Below are positions 49,983 to 63,762 of a DNA stretch of 64,000 nucleotides, piece after piece. Location: the NCBI GenBank assembly GCA_941918925.1, contig OW799233.1, positions 248,001-312,000 on the forward strand, in the 5' to 3' direction. The DNA is from Phyto melanocephala. Taxonomy: Eukaryota > Arthropoda > Insecta > Diptera > Rhinophoridae. The position numbers and the translations under genes were made by a program. Each line of letters begins with the position of its first letter. Position 1 is the stretch's first letter. The notes under the pieces are model-generated. The model was not told where the DNA came from and did not search any database. It saw nothing but the letters and a program-made list of their open reading frames with translations.

Positions 49983-51934
49983 AGCTCATGGTCATGTAAT
50001 TTAAACTTTTTTCAGTTTTCGTATAAGAGACAATATTTATTTAAAAAAAATTTAAAAAGAAGTAAAAAAATGCCTGGCCACGCACAGACAAATATGCAGG
50101 CGTACTAAGAAGAGTTTTTTTTTCGTAATTCTTGCTAATAAAAATTTTTAATTGTTATTTATCTTATGTTTATGTTGTTAAATTTTTTACTTTACAAGTT
50201 CTGTTTGATAAAGTAATTCTACGATTCCAAATCATGTGCCGCAATATACATGGTTACAAACATACATACATGTTACATACATACATAGATACAAACATGC
50301 ATTCTATTCAGATTAAAACAATATTAAAATAAGTGCCAAAAGGTAAATAACATGTTAATTTTCTTTGATCTTTAAAGAACCTAAATCTGCCTGCCAATAT
50401 TATTTATTGACATGGGTGTCAACAAGCTGTCATTCAATATTCACGGCCACAGAACTATTATTACAATCCATCTTATCGTCCTCTTCATTTCTGCTCCTCT
50501 TGAATTATGATAAATTTTCTACTACATTTCCCTTCACTCTTCAATTTATGGTTGGACAGTGACATCTTTTTAGTGTTTTTAAAATAAATATTGTCTTTAA
50601 CAACACTCCAACCTCCGCTTGGTTCACAACTCAATTGCCTCCACCGTCTTATGGATGCTGATGATGTTTTGCTTTTTGCACATTAACGAAGAACTTATGA
50701 AAGACGTGAGTAAAATATATAGATTTTTAAAAGGAACAAGAGTAGAAAACATTTCAAAACATCACATTTTTAAGCTTAGTTAATGCTAAGAAAGAGGAAA
50801 AAAACATTTTAACTCGTTAAATGGTGGAAAAATGTGCGGAAAAAGTTTATTGAAAACATTGTATTTGGTGGCTTATATTTGTATGTGTTTGTATTCATCA
50901 ACATACATACAATATTTTAATAATGCACAGTTTAAGAAAAGAAAAAAAAACTGTCTAGCATGTAGGTCATTTGGTTATATGGTTTTTAACACGTAGTTTT
51001 TCTACTTTTCCATCCCAAAACGAAGCTTTGATAAATACTTGAAAAAAGTCAAAGCAAGTGAATAATTTTGTTAAAAAAAAGAAAAGAAAAAATTTTGAAA
51101 ATAAGCGTAGATGAAAGATGTAAGTCTTAAAAGTTTTTCTAAACGTGACATGAGTAAACAAAAAACTCTAGCACAGTAGAGAATGATTAGATGAAATAGA
51201 GACCAACAAAAATTAAAAGCAAACTAAAATGACATGTCAGGTGTTGCACAAGAAATGTATGTTAGCTTGTATGTAAATACTTATTTATGTATGTAAGAAT
51301 GTATCGAAAGGTACGTGTGTCAGCTAAATTTTTTTTTTATATATATTTAATAAGTTTGAAAATACGAAGAGAAAAGGAACTCAATTTTTGCTAATTTCGC
51401 TATTCAATTTTAATGATCTTTAATAATAAAACATTAAATTGGTCTCTAGTTAAAATTTAATTGCGAAAAGCATACATTTCATAGATTTTTATATTTCATA
51501 TCTATTGAGAGATTCTCAAATAGTACTTAGTTTGAGCTGCTGTTTTTTAAACAAGCAAATTATGACAATTTGTTTGATCAGTTTATTCGAATTTAAAATA
51601 TTGTAATAATAAGTAGTATTCCTTTTGGAGGAACATATAAACATTCTTGGCGATTATTCTTTAAATAATATTGTACAATGTACAAATATTATGTGTGTAT
51701 GTGTGTGTATTAATATATATTATATTTTTATGTCAACAAAAATTAACGCTTTAAAAAACAATATTAATTTAACAGAGAAATATATACAATGAATTTGCAT
51801 GCATTGCGATTGTCTGTGTTTCCGCTAAAACTAAAGATTTTGCAAACTATTTTTTTGTTTTATAAAATATTTCAAAGATGCTATTTAAGCCGTTGTAATA
51901 AAATTTGCATAAGATTCACATTATTGAAAATGAA
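49983..51934. other. Intergenic DNA around a reverse-transcriptase scrap
   Basis: Apart from the segment at 50525-50686, A+T-rich with short TACA tracts (50257-50285). No gene. Confidence 0.5.
50525..50686 (+). pseudogene. Short non-LTR reverse-transcriptase remnant
   Basis: One frame gives FPFTLQFMVGQ, stop, HLFSVFKINI, like the 'V..GVRQGCPLSP.LF.IFIN' block. Another frame gives LGSQLNCLHRLMDADDVLLF, matching the catalytic 'LLYADDVLLF' block with tyrosine replaced. Frameshifted and far too short to act. Family within the CR1/jockey/R1 group not resolved. Confidence 0.45.
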
Positions 51935-52285
51935 AACCCATTGGATCTTTAACGCAAAATTGTGTTTAGCGACGAAGCTCGCTTATGGCTCTACAAACAG
52001 AATTATCAAATTTTTTATAGAGAGTAAGTTCAGCAGCCGCAAATATGGAGAAATAATTTTTTTGGTAAAAAATTTTGATAATCTGGAACTAGGTGAGATG
52101 TTGTTTTAACAGAATGTCGGTACATATTATACGGAAACCGAAAGCAAAGATTTATTGAAATAAAAATATGGCGATAAGTTGATTTCGATAAGGTCAATCA
52201 ATTGGACACCTCTCGATTATTTTCGATGGGGTCAAGTGAAGTCAGTTTATGCTCAAAAGCCAGCAATGATTTTATTTACGAATAA
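51935..52285 (+). pseudogene. Transposase core fragment, DUF4817-type Tc1/IS630 branch
   Basis: Frames give RKIVFSDEA-like and KQNYQIF-like text near 51945-52010. After shifts they give KYGDKLISIRSINWTPLDYF then RWGQVKSVYAQKPA, matching 'KFG.RVISR...VNWPPRSCDLTPLDYFLWGYVKS.VYA.KP'. This includes the region of the last catalytic aspartate. Several frameshifts and stops. It overlaps the domain content of the 49780 fragment, so it is a different copy. Confidence 0.65.
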
Positions 52286-55200
52286 AAGAATTTGTTTAAT
52301 TAAAGTTTATCTTTGTGTGTTATTTTTTATTGGTTTTTATTGAATAGAACATTTTTCTAGATAAGAATATCGAAAGAATGATTTCATAAATTGAACATCA
52401 GCTGTGTTCTTGTAGATATGAAACCTGCGCCTTACTGTGGAGTGAGTTTAATGGCTTTTCAGTATTTTTTTTTTTTTTTGAGTACACTGTATATATTTCG
52501 TTCTGTCTGTCTTTGTTGGTACTTGTCGTTTGTTGTTGCCTGAGTGATGTATGTTAAGGTTTTATTAGAATTTCTCTTGTTTGCGCTGGGGTAGTTGGTT
52601 GTTTTTAATTAAATTTAATTACAAAATGAATGCAAAGTTTATGACACATAAAAATGTGCACCAGAAAACGAAACCATCTTACACAGGTGCCCAAACACTA
52701 TAATCTTTATGAACAGATTCTTTTTATATTTTTTTTTTCATTGTTTCTTTTTGTATTTGTTTTTGCAGTAACTACCATCCGATACTCCTTAAGGACGTAC
52801 GTTGTACGTTGTTATCTTTGCTTATAAAAATTCTGAATTACACTAAAATTGCTGCTGTATGTTTTTAAACTAAACTGTTCGAAACTGAACAACAGTCTAC
52901 ATGTCTATCCTTCCATATATTTTGCTCAATGTTGTATTGTCATTAATGCTACATACAGAATTATGTATTTGTACATGTAAGGATTGGCAAAGAAGTGCAA
53001 GAGGTATATGTGTATGTGAGAAAAAGCAACAGCCGTTTTGTCTATGTTTGATAAACATTGTCTGCATACAAATTACCACAATTTAATGACCATAATCATC
53101 AATGGTTTCGACGTGTTTTTGTTGATGTTAGCCCTTCTATAGTTTTTGTTTTATTGAATTATTTTCAGTAGAAGATGAAGCGGTTATAATAAATTTATAT
53201 GTGTTATAATGGCTTTTAGTATACTTTTTAAATATTCATCTGAAATTTTGAATTTTTTAAAAAAATACGAACACTGTAGGCTTTTAGATGTATGCTAAAG
53301 ACAAGATAAAGTAAAGATCATTAAAAAAAAATATTTTTTTTATGTCCACCAAAATCCGTATAAATAAGTTTTTTATAACGCGTGAAGAGAGTTAAATTTT
53401 ATTCCAAAAAAGCTTAGTCAAGCAAATTCTAAACTATATACTGACATTTCTAATAAGATTGATTTTTAATTCAATAATGGATTAAATTCAGGGTATAAAT
53501 AAATATCAGATTAGCCTTGCAGATAAATGACTATAAAGTTAAAACGATTTCTATTATTTTTTTTAGAATTCGAATAAAGTTTTTGTCATTTATTTATTTA
53601 TTCCTCTGTAATACTTGTAGCCATATGGCAAATAAAAATTTTATTACAAGTTTTCTTAAAAACTACGAGAACACCTAACACCCTTTAAACTCCTACAAGC
53701 ATGTTTAAAAGAGCAATATTAAAACAAAACAAAAAAACCCTTAATTATCAGTATCAACTATAATTAGAATTGAAATACATAAGATGTTTACATTTACTGT
53801 ATAATAAAAAAATTGTTTAATTTGTTTTTATATTTATGTACGTATGTATAATTTGGACATGTGACGAATATATGCTACAAACATATTTACGTGAAAACCA
53901 GAACAAAATCAACATTAAAAACAACAGCTACAGCAAACGTGATAAAGTTATTTTTATTTTAATATAATTTTTGTATGTCTGCAAGTGTATGTATGAATGT
54001 AGAAGTTTGTAAAATATATATAACATTAAATGTACTTGTATATATGTATGTATGTATCCTTAAAATATTTGCACGTTTGTCGAGGCACGAGTACATAACA
54101 TTGCAACAGCTGTTTAGGTGCGTCTTTTTTTTGCTTAACTTAAATCCTAAAGCCATGACAGGTATACTGTTTGCCAATTTGCATGTTGTGCCCTCCAAAG
54201 AAACAAAACTCCCCTAATAAAAAGCATAATCCTATTTCCGTTTATACATCGACTAGGTCCCTTTAATGTAATTTCTGCAGCACTGTCTGTGAATTTCTTA
54301 TAGAGGTTTTTTATTAACCTTCTTCTATTTTTATATTTTAAATTTTGCCAAACATTAAACAAACAATCCATATACATATTTAAAAAAAAATCCCCCGTAA
54401 TATTTGTAAATAAATTTCTAAATAAGTTCACTCAGAAGCTTAAAGCTGTATGCTTAACAAACATATGTATTCGAAAACATTTTCATAGAAACATACAAAC
54501 ACCACACACACACACACACACACTGTTAATTGTTTGTTAAAAGCAAATGCAATAAACTAATCAATTATTATTTAACTTAATCGATAAAAACAACAAAGGT
54601 TAAAACAATACCAATAATAAAAAAAAGTATGAGACAAAATGTACAATATCTTTTAACAATCATTTAATTGTAAGTAAGAAAAAGCTCTGTGTAAGTAGCT
54701 ATTTATGCATGTATGTATGGTAATGTATTTTATTCTCGTAAAAACATCATCCTCATGAAGAGGGTGTATTTGTTTGTTTGTTTGTTTTTCTTTTGTAAAA
54801 CAAATAAATTTTATACAAATTTTTCTTCCTTTTGCCCTCTTATAATTGACAGAATTGAAAGACAAGTTTCGTAGTACAAATAAACAAGGCAATATTAATT
54901 TACTTGCGCATTTAAACATTTTTAATTAAGTTCACTTAAGTATATTGTCTTAAAGATTTAATTCCAGTTGGTTCTACTAGAAAAAATTTATAAATTTGTT
55001 TGTCCTTTATTCCTCTTTTCAGTCTTCGAAGAGCTGAATTGATATTTAGAAAAACTAATGCAAGATATACGGCTTTAAATATATAAATGTGTTTCATTTT
55101 TAGTGTTTTAATTTAAATTTTTTTTCGCACCACTTCCTTTTTAGTCTACTGCATTTAGAAGAACAACAAAAATGTCAGTTTGTCATTAAAATGAAAAATA

Positions 55201-56612
55201 TAATTTACATTGTAGCAGTTAAATCTCTAATTATTGGTAATTTAAGCATAAGCATCAGTAAGACCAATGAATCTTGTTCCATTTATGTCTATAATGCCAT
55301 TCAGCCATATTAATTACGTCTATAATAAATTTTCCACAATATATTATTCAAGTTGCTTTCTTTACAAAACTACATCATCACTATTTGAACTCTAAAAAAT
55401 GTTAACTTAATTTGACTAATTGAAAACCCAATGGTGGAGAAAAAGGCATCGGTAGTCTTATTTTCGTTCACTAGATTTTAATATAAAACCTAAGCAAACC
55501 TTTAAATAACATCGTTTAAATTGTCGCAATAGTAGAAGTTTCATCAACAAGAACTTTAGCAATTAAAGCAACAACAAAAACATAAACTTTGCTAAGTCAT
55601 GAAAAAAAAAAAAAAATAACAATTTAGTTTAAGTAAATAAATGAATAATGCTCAAATAAACAATACGCTGCCCCAACAGCTTTGTTTGAGTATATACTAG
55701 TGTGTGAGACTCATAAACTCTTTTTTTTTCTTGTCAAACGGGGACCTAAGGCTGAAAAAGAATAAATTCTGGTATAGACTTTATCAATCTTTAGTTTAAT
55801 TAAAAATATAAAAAAAATTTAATAAAATATAAGAAATGAGAAAACATAAATAATTCTTCTTTTAAATATTAATTTTTGCCAGCATCTTAAATACTAAATT
55901 TTTGGAATCTTAAAAAAATATTTGAAGCAAACAGTCGTAGATATTCGATTGGGAGTAATATTAGAAGAAAATGTATATAAACAAAAAGCTAGCTATTGAA
56001 GCTACCGATTTAAACTAATTTTTTGCTTTTATTTAAATAATTGCCTTTTATTATATTACGAATTTTTGCCTTACATGAAGCTTTTTTTCAAACTAACTTA
56101 AAACAAAGTTCCAGGTCAAATTATAAGCCTTTCTAGAAGTTAGAATATTTAAGTTATAAACAATTGATTGCTAAACACAGGAGAAGAAGGTAAAAATATC
56201 GTGTCTTCGAAATTAAAAAAATTAAAAAAAAATTATTCAAAGCTCAGACTGTATAGTTAAGCTATGCAAACACTTTTAATAAATTGAAAATTTTCTTTAA
56301 CTTTTGACTTTAAAGATAGATATGACTGGTAGTCGTGTCTTTGCTTAGATTAAAAAAAAAAAAAAAAAATTATTTTGAAGTTGTTAAGAAAATGTATAAA
56401 AATATATTAAATTTAAAATTTGTTTATTTCTCTCCGCTCTTTATATAAATATTATTGTGTGACACTAGACAGGTTTTTAATTTAATTAGGTAATTAAATT
56501 AATAGGCAAACAAATCTTTTGAAGTTCAATTGGTATTACATAATACGGCGTCAAATATAAATACACATATTTATAAGAGAAAAGGCCAACAAAGTTAATT
56601 AATTTGTAACAC
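52286..56612. other. A+T-rich intergenic DNA
   Basis: Contains a CA microsatellite at 54503-54523 and ATGT tracts near 54040-54055. Small open frames (for example 54147-54431 minus) show no domain. Confidence 0.55.
54503..54523. repeat. (CA)n microsatellite
   Basis: About 10 CA units. Confidence 0.85.
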
Positions 56613-56862
56613 ATCGATGCCTTACTTTCTGAACCTCGTAACTTAAAAAATACGGTTTTGACTTTTTCATATCAAACGATTGCTATTTTTGTGTTCCATT
56701 ACTGCAACAACTTATTATCTCAATACGTTGCCGCAATTCTTTCAATATTAATAAAATATATTTTCATACCAAGCACCGAAGTATAAAAAGATGAACCGTT
56801 TTTTTTCTCTCCTGAATAGTTGTATTTTTTAAGATACGAGGTTGAGGAAGTAAGGCATCGAT
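56613..56862. mobile_element. MITE with 41-bp terminal inverted repeats
   Basis: The left end ATCGATGCCTTACTT continues to AACTTAAAAAATAC. The right end, inverted, matches 38 of 41 positions. The 168-nt interior has no open frame. The target duplication could not be settled because both ends are near AT/TA. Confidence 0.75.
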
Positions 56863-58749
56863 ATGCTCAGGAGACCATCGCGATATACATTCTAGTTGCC
56901 TCCACATAATATTGTTGGCACGAATTTTTTTCTAAAACACTCAGTCTTTCTTTGGAAGATTTTTTTGTAACATTTTTCAAGAATTTTAGAGGTCAAAGAA
57001 CTATGCTCTTTAATATGTATAGTCTTTATTTTAAAGTGAATTAACTTTTAAAAATTAACTCAAAAATGTAAAAGTGATTCAATGATAAAGTATAAAAACA
57101 GACATAAACATTTTTTTCTTATTGCCACAGAATTATCTCTTCCGGATACGTGTAGATGTGCAGAAAGTCAAGGGGAACCTTTTAAATTTTAATTCATATA
57201 ATAAATTCATAATAATTTTAAAATTTTATTTATCTTTAATCAGATAATTTTAAACTTGCTTATAAAAAAAATATTCAAAATATGTTTAAGAAACTAAGGG
57301 TAAAAAAAAAAATGGAAAAACAATTTCAAGCTTATTTTACTTAAAAATTATAAGATGTCCCCTAATACTGCAAGCTTATGTTTATTACTACGGGCGAAGG
57401 ATCATTCAAATTTACAAAAACATTTACAAAAGATAAAAGCCCCGAAAATTTTTTTAAGCCCGACATTGCCAACTTTGATAAACTGTGAAACTAACCTGTA
57501 TTAAGTCAGGGTACCTTTAAATATAACAATTGATAAGATTTAGACCTCTTCTATCTGTTCCAGTTTGTTTTATGTACTTCGGATACTTTAGAAGTTACAT
57601 ATTTGTTACTGTGTAACGCGAGTTTATGTAGGTTTATTTGTCAATAAAATGTAAAAAAGAGAATCATATTGTGAATTGAAAGCGAGAAAAAATATTCAAC
57701 CGGCTCATTAAAATCACCTTAAAGGAATTTTTATTTTGTTTTCGGTTTTGTAATAAAAAACACAAATGTTTAGAACTTTTACTTGTTTGTTCGCCTATCG
57801 GAACTCGGTTTGAGCAAAAACTATAAGATGGTAAAATTTGCTAAGGAGATCTGGCTTAATAAAAATAAATCCACAAATGAGCGACATGACAGGATGTGAA
57901 ATATAAAATAATTTGATTTAAATTTGTTTAAATTACAAATTTTCTTAAATTTTGTATTGGAAAATTATTTAAAATAAAATGTGAGTAATGTTTAAATACA
58001 GTCGTCTTTGGTGCGGTAAAATATTCAATTTGAATTTCATTTAAATTTTATTGAAATTGGTGTGAGCCAATGATTTCCGTTTTTTTTTTTTTTTTGATTT
58101 TTTGTACTTAAATATTCGTTTACTTTAGCGAGATTTAATTACTTTTTGCCAGTGTTTTGCATTCGGTTTTGTTTCGTTTTTATTTTTAATCGTATTTTTG
58201 CTTTTGTGGTTGTTGCTTTCGTTTGTTCATTCATTTATTCTATTTAATATCATTCACCGACAGAGTAAACTCAGAGTGTTGTTGCTTTTGTGTGTCACAT
58301 TTTTCACAGTTAAGTGAAAAAGTAAACAGAAATCCATTAACTCAGCAATTATTGTCCGTGTTTTATGTCGTTTTTTGTCTTGTTTTGTTTTGTTTTCTCT
58401 TTTGTATTTTTTGTTGTAGTTTTTTTATATTATTTTTTTCACTCATCTTTCCATTTTACATCTAACACTCTAAAACACTGACATTTAAATAATGCGATGA
58501 TTGCGGAGCTTTTAGGTGTAGCAGGATGTTTTCAGGGAAACAGAAAGAGGACAAGTTGTTACGTGGCAAGGCATCATATAATGATGATTGATTTTCTGAT
58601 GGAGAGAGTGGTATAGAATAGATGTAGATGTAGACGTAGACGTATGTAGTTGATGCCTTTAATTTGGTGCCATTAGCATTTCTGTCCATTGTGTACTTGC
58701 TGATGGACTAAAGAACAGTTTTTGATTTTTTTTTTAATTAAAAATATTA
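56863..58749. other. Intergenic DNA downstream of the SLC26 gene
   Basis: T-rich. The frame at 58223-58465 is low-complexity. A patch at 58480-58690 is more balanced but unassigned. Confidence 0.55.
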
Positions 58750-58755
58750 TTTATT
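58750..58755 (-). terminator. Poly(A) signal of the SLC26 gene
   Basis: The minus strand reads AATAAA about 41 nt past the stop codon of the SLC26-type gene. This is the first canonical hexamer downstream and gives a short 3' UTR. Confidence 0.6.
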
Positions 58756-58795
58756 TAATACGACATAGAGAATTGAAATAAACTAGAGTTTAAAG

Positions 58796-61755
58796 TTATT
58801 CAATATCGATTTTATAACCCAAGTCAATGGAGGCTCTTATATGTTCCTTTAGATTTATGAAGCCGTTTCGTAAAGATTCTTGTGTTAAAAATTCACGAAT
58901 TTTTTCTTCCGTCTCACAATGAACCAAGTTATCGACATTGTCAATCATCTTCTGTAAGGATACTTCCATGCGATACAAAATCAGTAAGGCTTCACCACCA
59001 CCACCACCACCACTCCCATCTTCTGCTGTGTCAAATTCTTTGTCCGTATCTAGCTTAAGGCCACTTGCTAGTTTGACAAAACCTTGAGCTGCTGTAAAAT
59101 CTAAACCAGTGACCTTATGACAGTCAATGACTATGGGTATTTTGAATTCGGCTTGAGCTCCAGCTTTTAGTACTTTGGCACGCAAATGATTGATGGCTGG
59201 AAAGTAAATGCAATTGCCAGGAGTTACACAAATATATTGCATATGATCAATCTGCGATAAAATGAGTAGACATTGAAATAAACTAAAATCATAAGACAGA
59301 CATTGAATCTAACAACTCTAAACAAAATCTACGTAGCACTTAAAATTATTTCTGTGGATTGGAGTTTTTAAAAGGAAAAGCTAAGTACCTCTTTGATTTT
59401 GACGGTTATTTCAGGACGAGCCCACAAAAAGAGTAAGTGTAAAACATTAATAATGATGCTTACAAATAAGCCCACTTCGACGCCACACAAAACACATACT
59501 ATGAAACACACCACCCATAATCCAAAGTCTCGTTTCGACTCATGCCACAAGCGAAGAGGTAATTTAAAATCGAGCAGCGTGAATATGGAACAAATCAATA
59601 TGGCCGCCAATGTTGCTTCTGGTATATAATTGAAATATGGGCTTAAAAAGCTCAGCGCCAGTAAAACAATCACGCCTAGAAATATTTTCATGCATTAAAA
59701 AGAACATCAACTTTAGTAATAAAAGAATATAATTTAGTATGTGTACCTGAATATAAATTGGCCATTGGAGTCTTTAGGCCGCATGCTGTACTGATCGCAT
59801 ATCGGGTAAAAGCTCCAGAAGTCGGCATGGCTTGAACACAAGAACCAAATATATTGCACAAGCCCAAAGTAGCCAACTCCTGGTTACTATTTACCATGCC
59901 CTTGGGAGCTAAATATGGTTAGACAATTTTTATCCTTTCAATTCCATAAAACATATCGTAAAATAAGAAACACATACTCAATTTTCCTATCGAAATATTG
60001 GTAAGAACACCAATTATTGGTATGACGATTATACCCACTTTTAATTCAGATAAAATGTTCCAAAAGTTATAAGTTTTCTCAGGGGTCTCTATAATAAAAG
60101 CTGGCAGCGTAAAGTTTGGCAATCCAGAAAGGGCATTTTTATTTAAAGCATAGGGTACTTTAGTCTCCGCTTCCAGCCACATGTAGGATGCGATAGCAGT
60201 AATCAATACTATCAATGTGTTACGAGAAAAAGATATATAACGAAAACATAAACGACCCACTTTACCTATTTTCGAACTGTTACTCAGCTTTTCCAAAAAC
60301 TGTAAAGAGAAATTTATTAATTACAATACATACAAACATACACAGGTTAATATGTATTTATACACAGGGAAAATAGAATCGCTTGTGAGTACCACAGTTA
60401 TGATCAATCAATTAGTTTATTTGTGATAGTTTAATTGTACGGTTGTATTAACAGGATTTCGTTCTTGCAAGAACTGAATCATTCGATTTTGCAATAAATT
60501 TGACTGTATATTTTCTGGGTATATCCACTATGTACTAACGTTTTGTTATAGAAACATATGTTTTCCTTAATAATTACTAGTTAATAATCTTTACACTTGA
60601 CAACTTTTAATGCATACACACCTCAAATCCAATAAGAAAGAATATGGCACAAAGTCCCATAACTAAGTCTCCAATGTTGCCTTCTTCGTATCTTTCATAG
60701 AGCGTCTTAATTGATTCTATGAAACTGGAAGCTAAATACTTAATGCCCAAAAGTACTTTTATTTGAGATTCAATCACCAATATGGCAGTTGCTGACGAAA
60801 ATGCTTTTATTACCGGTGTCGAAATGAACTCAAATATAAAACCTGAAAATGAAAGTAAAACATTACAATATTACTTTAGGAAATTAACACAAATTAATAG
60901 TGGTAATATTTTCGATCTTAAACCCTTAAATATTAATTAGTTTTGAAGTTGCATACAAAGTGTCACATGATCTTGAATTTATGATATTTGTGACGACAAG
61001 TGAAGCAGTACCTAAGTTCAGGTCATAATTTATTTATTTACACAATAAACAATTTTTCTTTATTTAAAGCAAATTAGCAACTTGTCAATTGTTAGCATGT
61101 ATCACATGTACTGAATAAATATACATATGTATGTATTTATGTATGCATGCATGTGTAGTTTGAAGTTGATGGTGGATTTAAATTTGAAGTTTTAATATAC
61201 ATATGTATAAGAATTAAGTGTTTGATATTGATATTTACCCATTTGTAATGCTGACATAATCAGTTGCACAACACCGCTTAAGAATGTCAAGATAAAAGCA
61301 AATTCGATTGGTTTGTTCGCTGTAAATTGAACGCTGACTAAAGCCACTAGACTAGTGGGTCCGATAATTACTTTATCGATCGAACCAAAAAACAAATAAA
61401 TGAAACAGCCAATAAAGGCGGAGCACAAACCATAACGAGCCGGCAATCCTGCCAATAAGGCACAGGCTATACTTTCGGGAATAATGGTTAGACCCAAAGT
61501 TATGCCAGCAATGGCATCACTTATACCCCATTCAACGTTGTACTTGCCGATCCAGTTAAGCATACAAATCCGTTTTCGAAAAAATCTTTTTGTCTTTTGA
61601 GTTCGTGAACGATCAGACTTTGTAGTAAAAATAATTTGTTTTGGTTTTGGAGAGATCAGACTCTCACACAGCATCTGTGCTTGCTCCAGTGTCTCGGTGA
61701 TAGCCAATGGCGAAGTGGCTAATGAACGAGGTGTATTATTTGACGACATGTCCAT
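58796..61755 (-). CDS. SLC26/SulP family anion transporter, six exons, complete (654 aa)
   Basis: Exons run 61755-61239, 60842-60622, 60299-59978, 59908-59747, 59675-59389 and 59251-58796. All introns are GT-AG and the joined frame stays open for 654 codons plus stop. Residues 1-75 are a polar cytoplasmic N-terminus. Residues about 77-115 hold the SulP signature (IPESIACALLAGLPARYGL), followed by GPTSLVALV at 132-140. PTSGAFTR at 382-389 lies where the family has the start of its tenth membrane helix, next to the anion site. Several hydrophobic helices precede residue 503. The last exon (504-654) is a STAS domain with VIDCHKVTGLDF and a variable loop carrying six glycines at 584-589. By family, it exchanges or carries sulfate or other anions across the plasma membrane. 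It looks closest to the SLC26A11-like insect group. The substrate and the exact fly orthologue cannot be read from sequence. The ATG sits in a favourable AAAATGG context. Confidence 0.95.
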
Positions 61756-63457
61756 TTTCTTTGCTTATTTTTGTTATAACTAAGCAAAATTTACTTAAAT
61801 CCAGCGTAGATTTTTTCAATTCGTAACATTCGGTGTATTGTTATAAATTTTTTTTTTGTAAAAATTAATTTCTTATAACTTTTATCTTATTGAATTGCAA
61901 ACATGTCTACTACGTTTCAATGCTAAACTGATTGTGACTTAATTTATGTAGTTTAATCTAGTAAATTGAAACAGGCTTAGAATTTTTTATTTGCTTTTCC
62001 AATCATTATGATTAGTTCGAATCTTCTTTTGTCACTTGAATTTGCACTTTTTATTTTTTTTATTTCTTTATTATTTGATCACTTATTATCAGAACTTTTC
62101 CAGTCGTTATTTTTACACCTTTAGACTTAAATGTTCATACTTGCAGCTGAAAAGTGTAAATTATTATTAAAATTAAAAACTAAACAAACGTAATTACTTG
62201 CTACTTAGTCAGTTTCTATTGTGAAGTGTGTGTGTGTGTCTTCTTTTATTTTGTAGACGTACAGTGCGTCATCACATAAAGATGAAAAACTACTACTAAA
62301 CGCGCGTTCTAGTGACAATAAAAAATTCAATTGGCTGAGCTTTTCTTTATTTAAATTTGTCGCTATTGTCAATCCCGCCAAACATTTTTAAGATATTGTT
62401 CAAGACGATAAAACAATAATATCTTCAATTTATCGCGTGGAAATAAAATTGTGCTTTTTCATATATGAAATTTTAGTAATTTTTAATAAAAATTGCGTTA
62501 AATCCGATAAAAATATTAAAAAAGATGTACTCTGAGTATGTACATCATTTTATTTTTATATATTTTTATTGTAACCCTAGTACATATGCAAGTTTGGCGG
62601 TATTTAAAATTCTAAATTCAAAAAAATCGTTATCGAGGAACATTTTCTTCCGGAGTTCGTATATGCCGTAATACGGATTTGATTGTTGCCGCCATAACAT
62701 TCTTTATTGATGCAATATGTTTGGCTTATTGTCTAGTTTGCTGGGAGTTTGTAAACTAAATAATTTTTTAAGCTTTCAGTTTAGGTTCTACGTGTTTACA
62801 CTTGGAAGAAAAAACCAATTGATTAAAATTTAACATCAAGGATGCGAAGACAAACGGTATTAAATGTTATTTATTTATGTGTATAATAATTTAAAAAAAA
62901 TAAATAAAAAAAATAAGCAGGAAAAAACTGAAACAATAACTATAACTATAATTATTGAAGTTGACAAAAATGTTTTACGCAAATAAGATTTAAACAAATA
63001 TTTATACAAACATTTATTTTAAACGAATATTTAATTTTATTATTTTTGGAAGTGTAAAGAAAGTGTGTTCTTCACTTATTTGATGGTAATAGATTTATTG
63101 CATAAATGCTGGTATGCCAATAGAGCATACATGAATACATGAATATACATACAGGGGTGTATGTTTATGCGTTTGAATTTTGTATCAACATTAGTATCAA
63201 TATACACTCATATTAATGTTTGTAAGCGTGCCCGTCAAACGTCTCTTAAGTAACGAATTAAGTAAAAAAAAAACTTTATTAAATGTGCTATTATTTTCTT
63301 ATCAGTTGTCTTATTTTTGTCTCCGTTGAGAAAAAATTATCCACCTCTGTAATACATACTACACGAGACACGAGGTAGTCTCTTTTGAGTCACTACCATC
63401 CCTAATCATTTTAACCTCCATTTGCTGGCAGGTTGTATGTATGCATGTATGTATGAA
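61756..63457. other. Upstream flank of the SLC26 gene
   Basis: Likely contains its promoter and 5' UTR. A minus-strand TCAGTT at 61931-61926 fits an insect initiator, but no supporting TATA box was found, so the start site is open. The rest is A+T-rich. Confidence 0.4.
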
Positions 63458-63762
63458 TCGATGGTTGCAAGTAACAAGGCCCTAACTCTTCCTTTTACGA
63501 AATTAAGTTTTTCAGTAATTCCAATATATTTCTCACAAACACAACTCGACACATGCATTTAATGCAGCAGTATCAAAAATATCAGTTTTAACTGATTTAG
63601 GGTGGCTTTTATATTACCATTAATAAAATAAGATAAAATAAAGAAATACAATTTAACAAAAGATGTTTTACATTTTGATAATACAGTTTCTGTTTTACGT
63701 CTTTACCTTCTCCTGTAAAATTACAATTATTTCAGTTAGGGCATTCTACTTGAGACCAACTG
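63458..63762. mobile_element. TA-flanked MITE, copy 2
   Basis: The left end is TCGATGGTTGCAAGTAACAA. The right end, inverted, is CAGTTGGTCTCAAGTAGAAT next to TA (63763-63764). The inside follows copy 1 at TTCCAATATATTTCTCACAA, CAACTCGACACA and AATACAGTTTCTGTT. It is about 77 bp longer than copy 1. Confidence 0.65.

Noticed and set aside
51789..52109. 106-codon plus-strand open frame as a gene
   Set aside because: It runs across part of a frameshifted transposase fragment in the wrong frame.
59393..59629. 78-codon plus-strand open frame
   Set aside because: Antisense shadow of exon 5 of the SLC26-type gene.
61926..61931. TCAGTT initiator for the SLC26 gene
   Set aside because: The hexamer is common in this sequence and nothing else supports a start site there.
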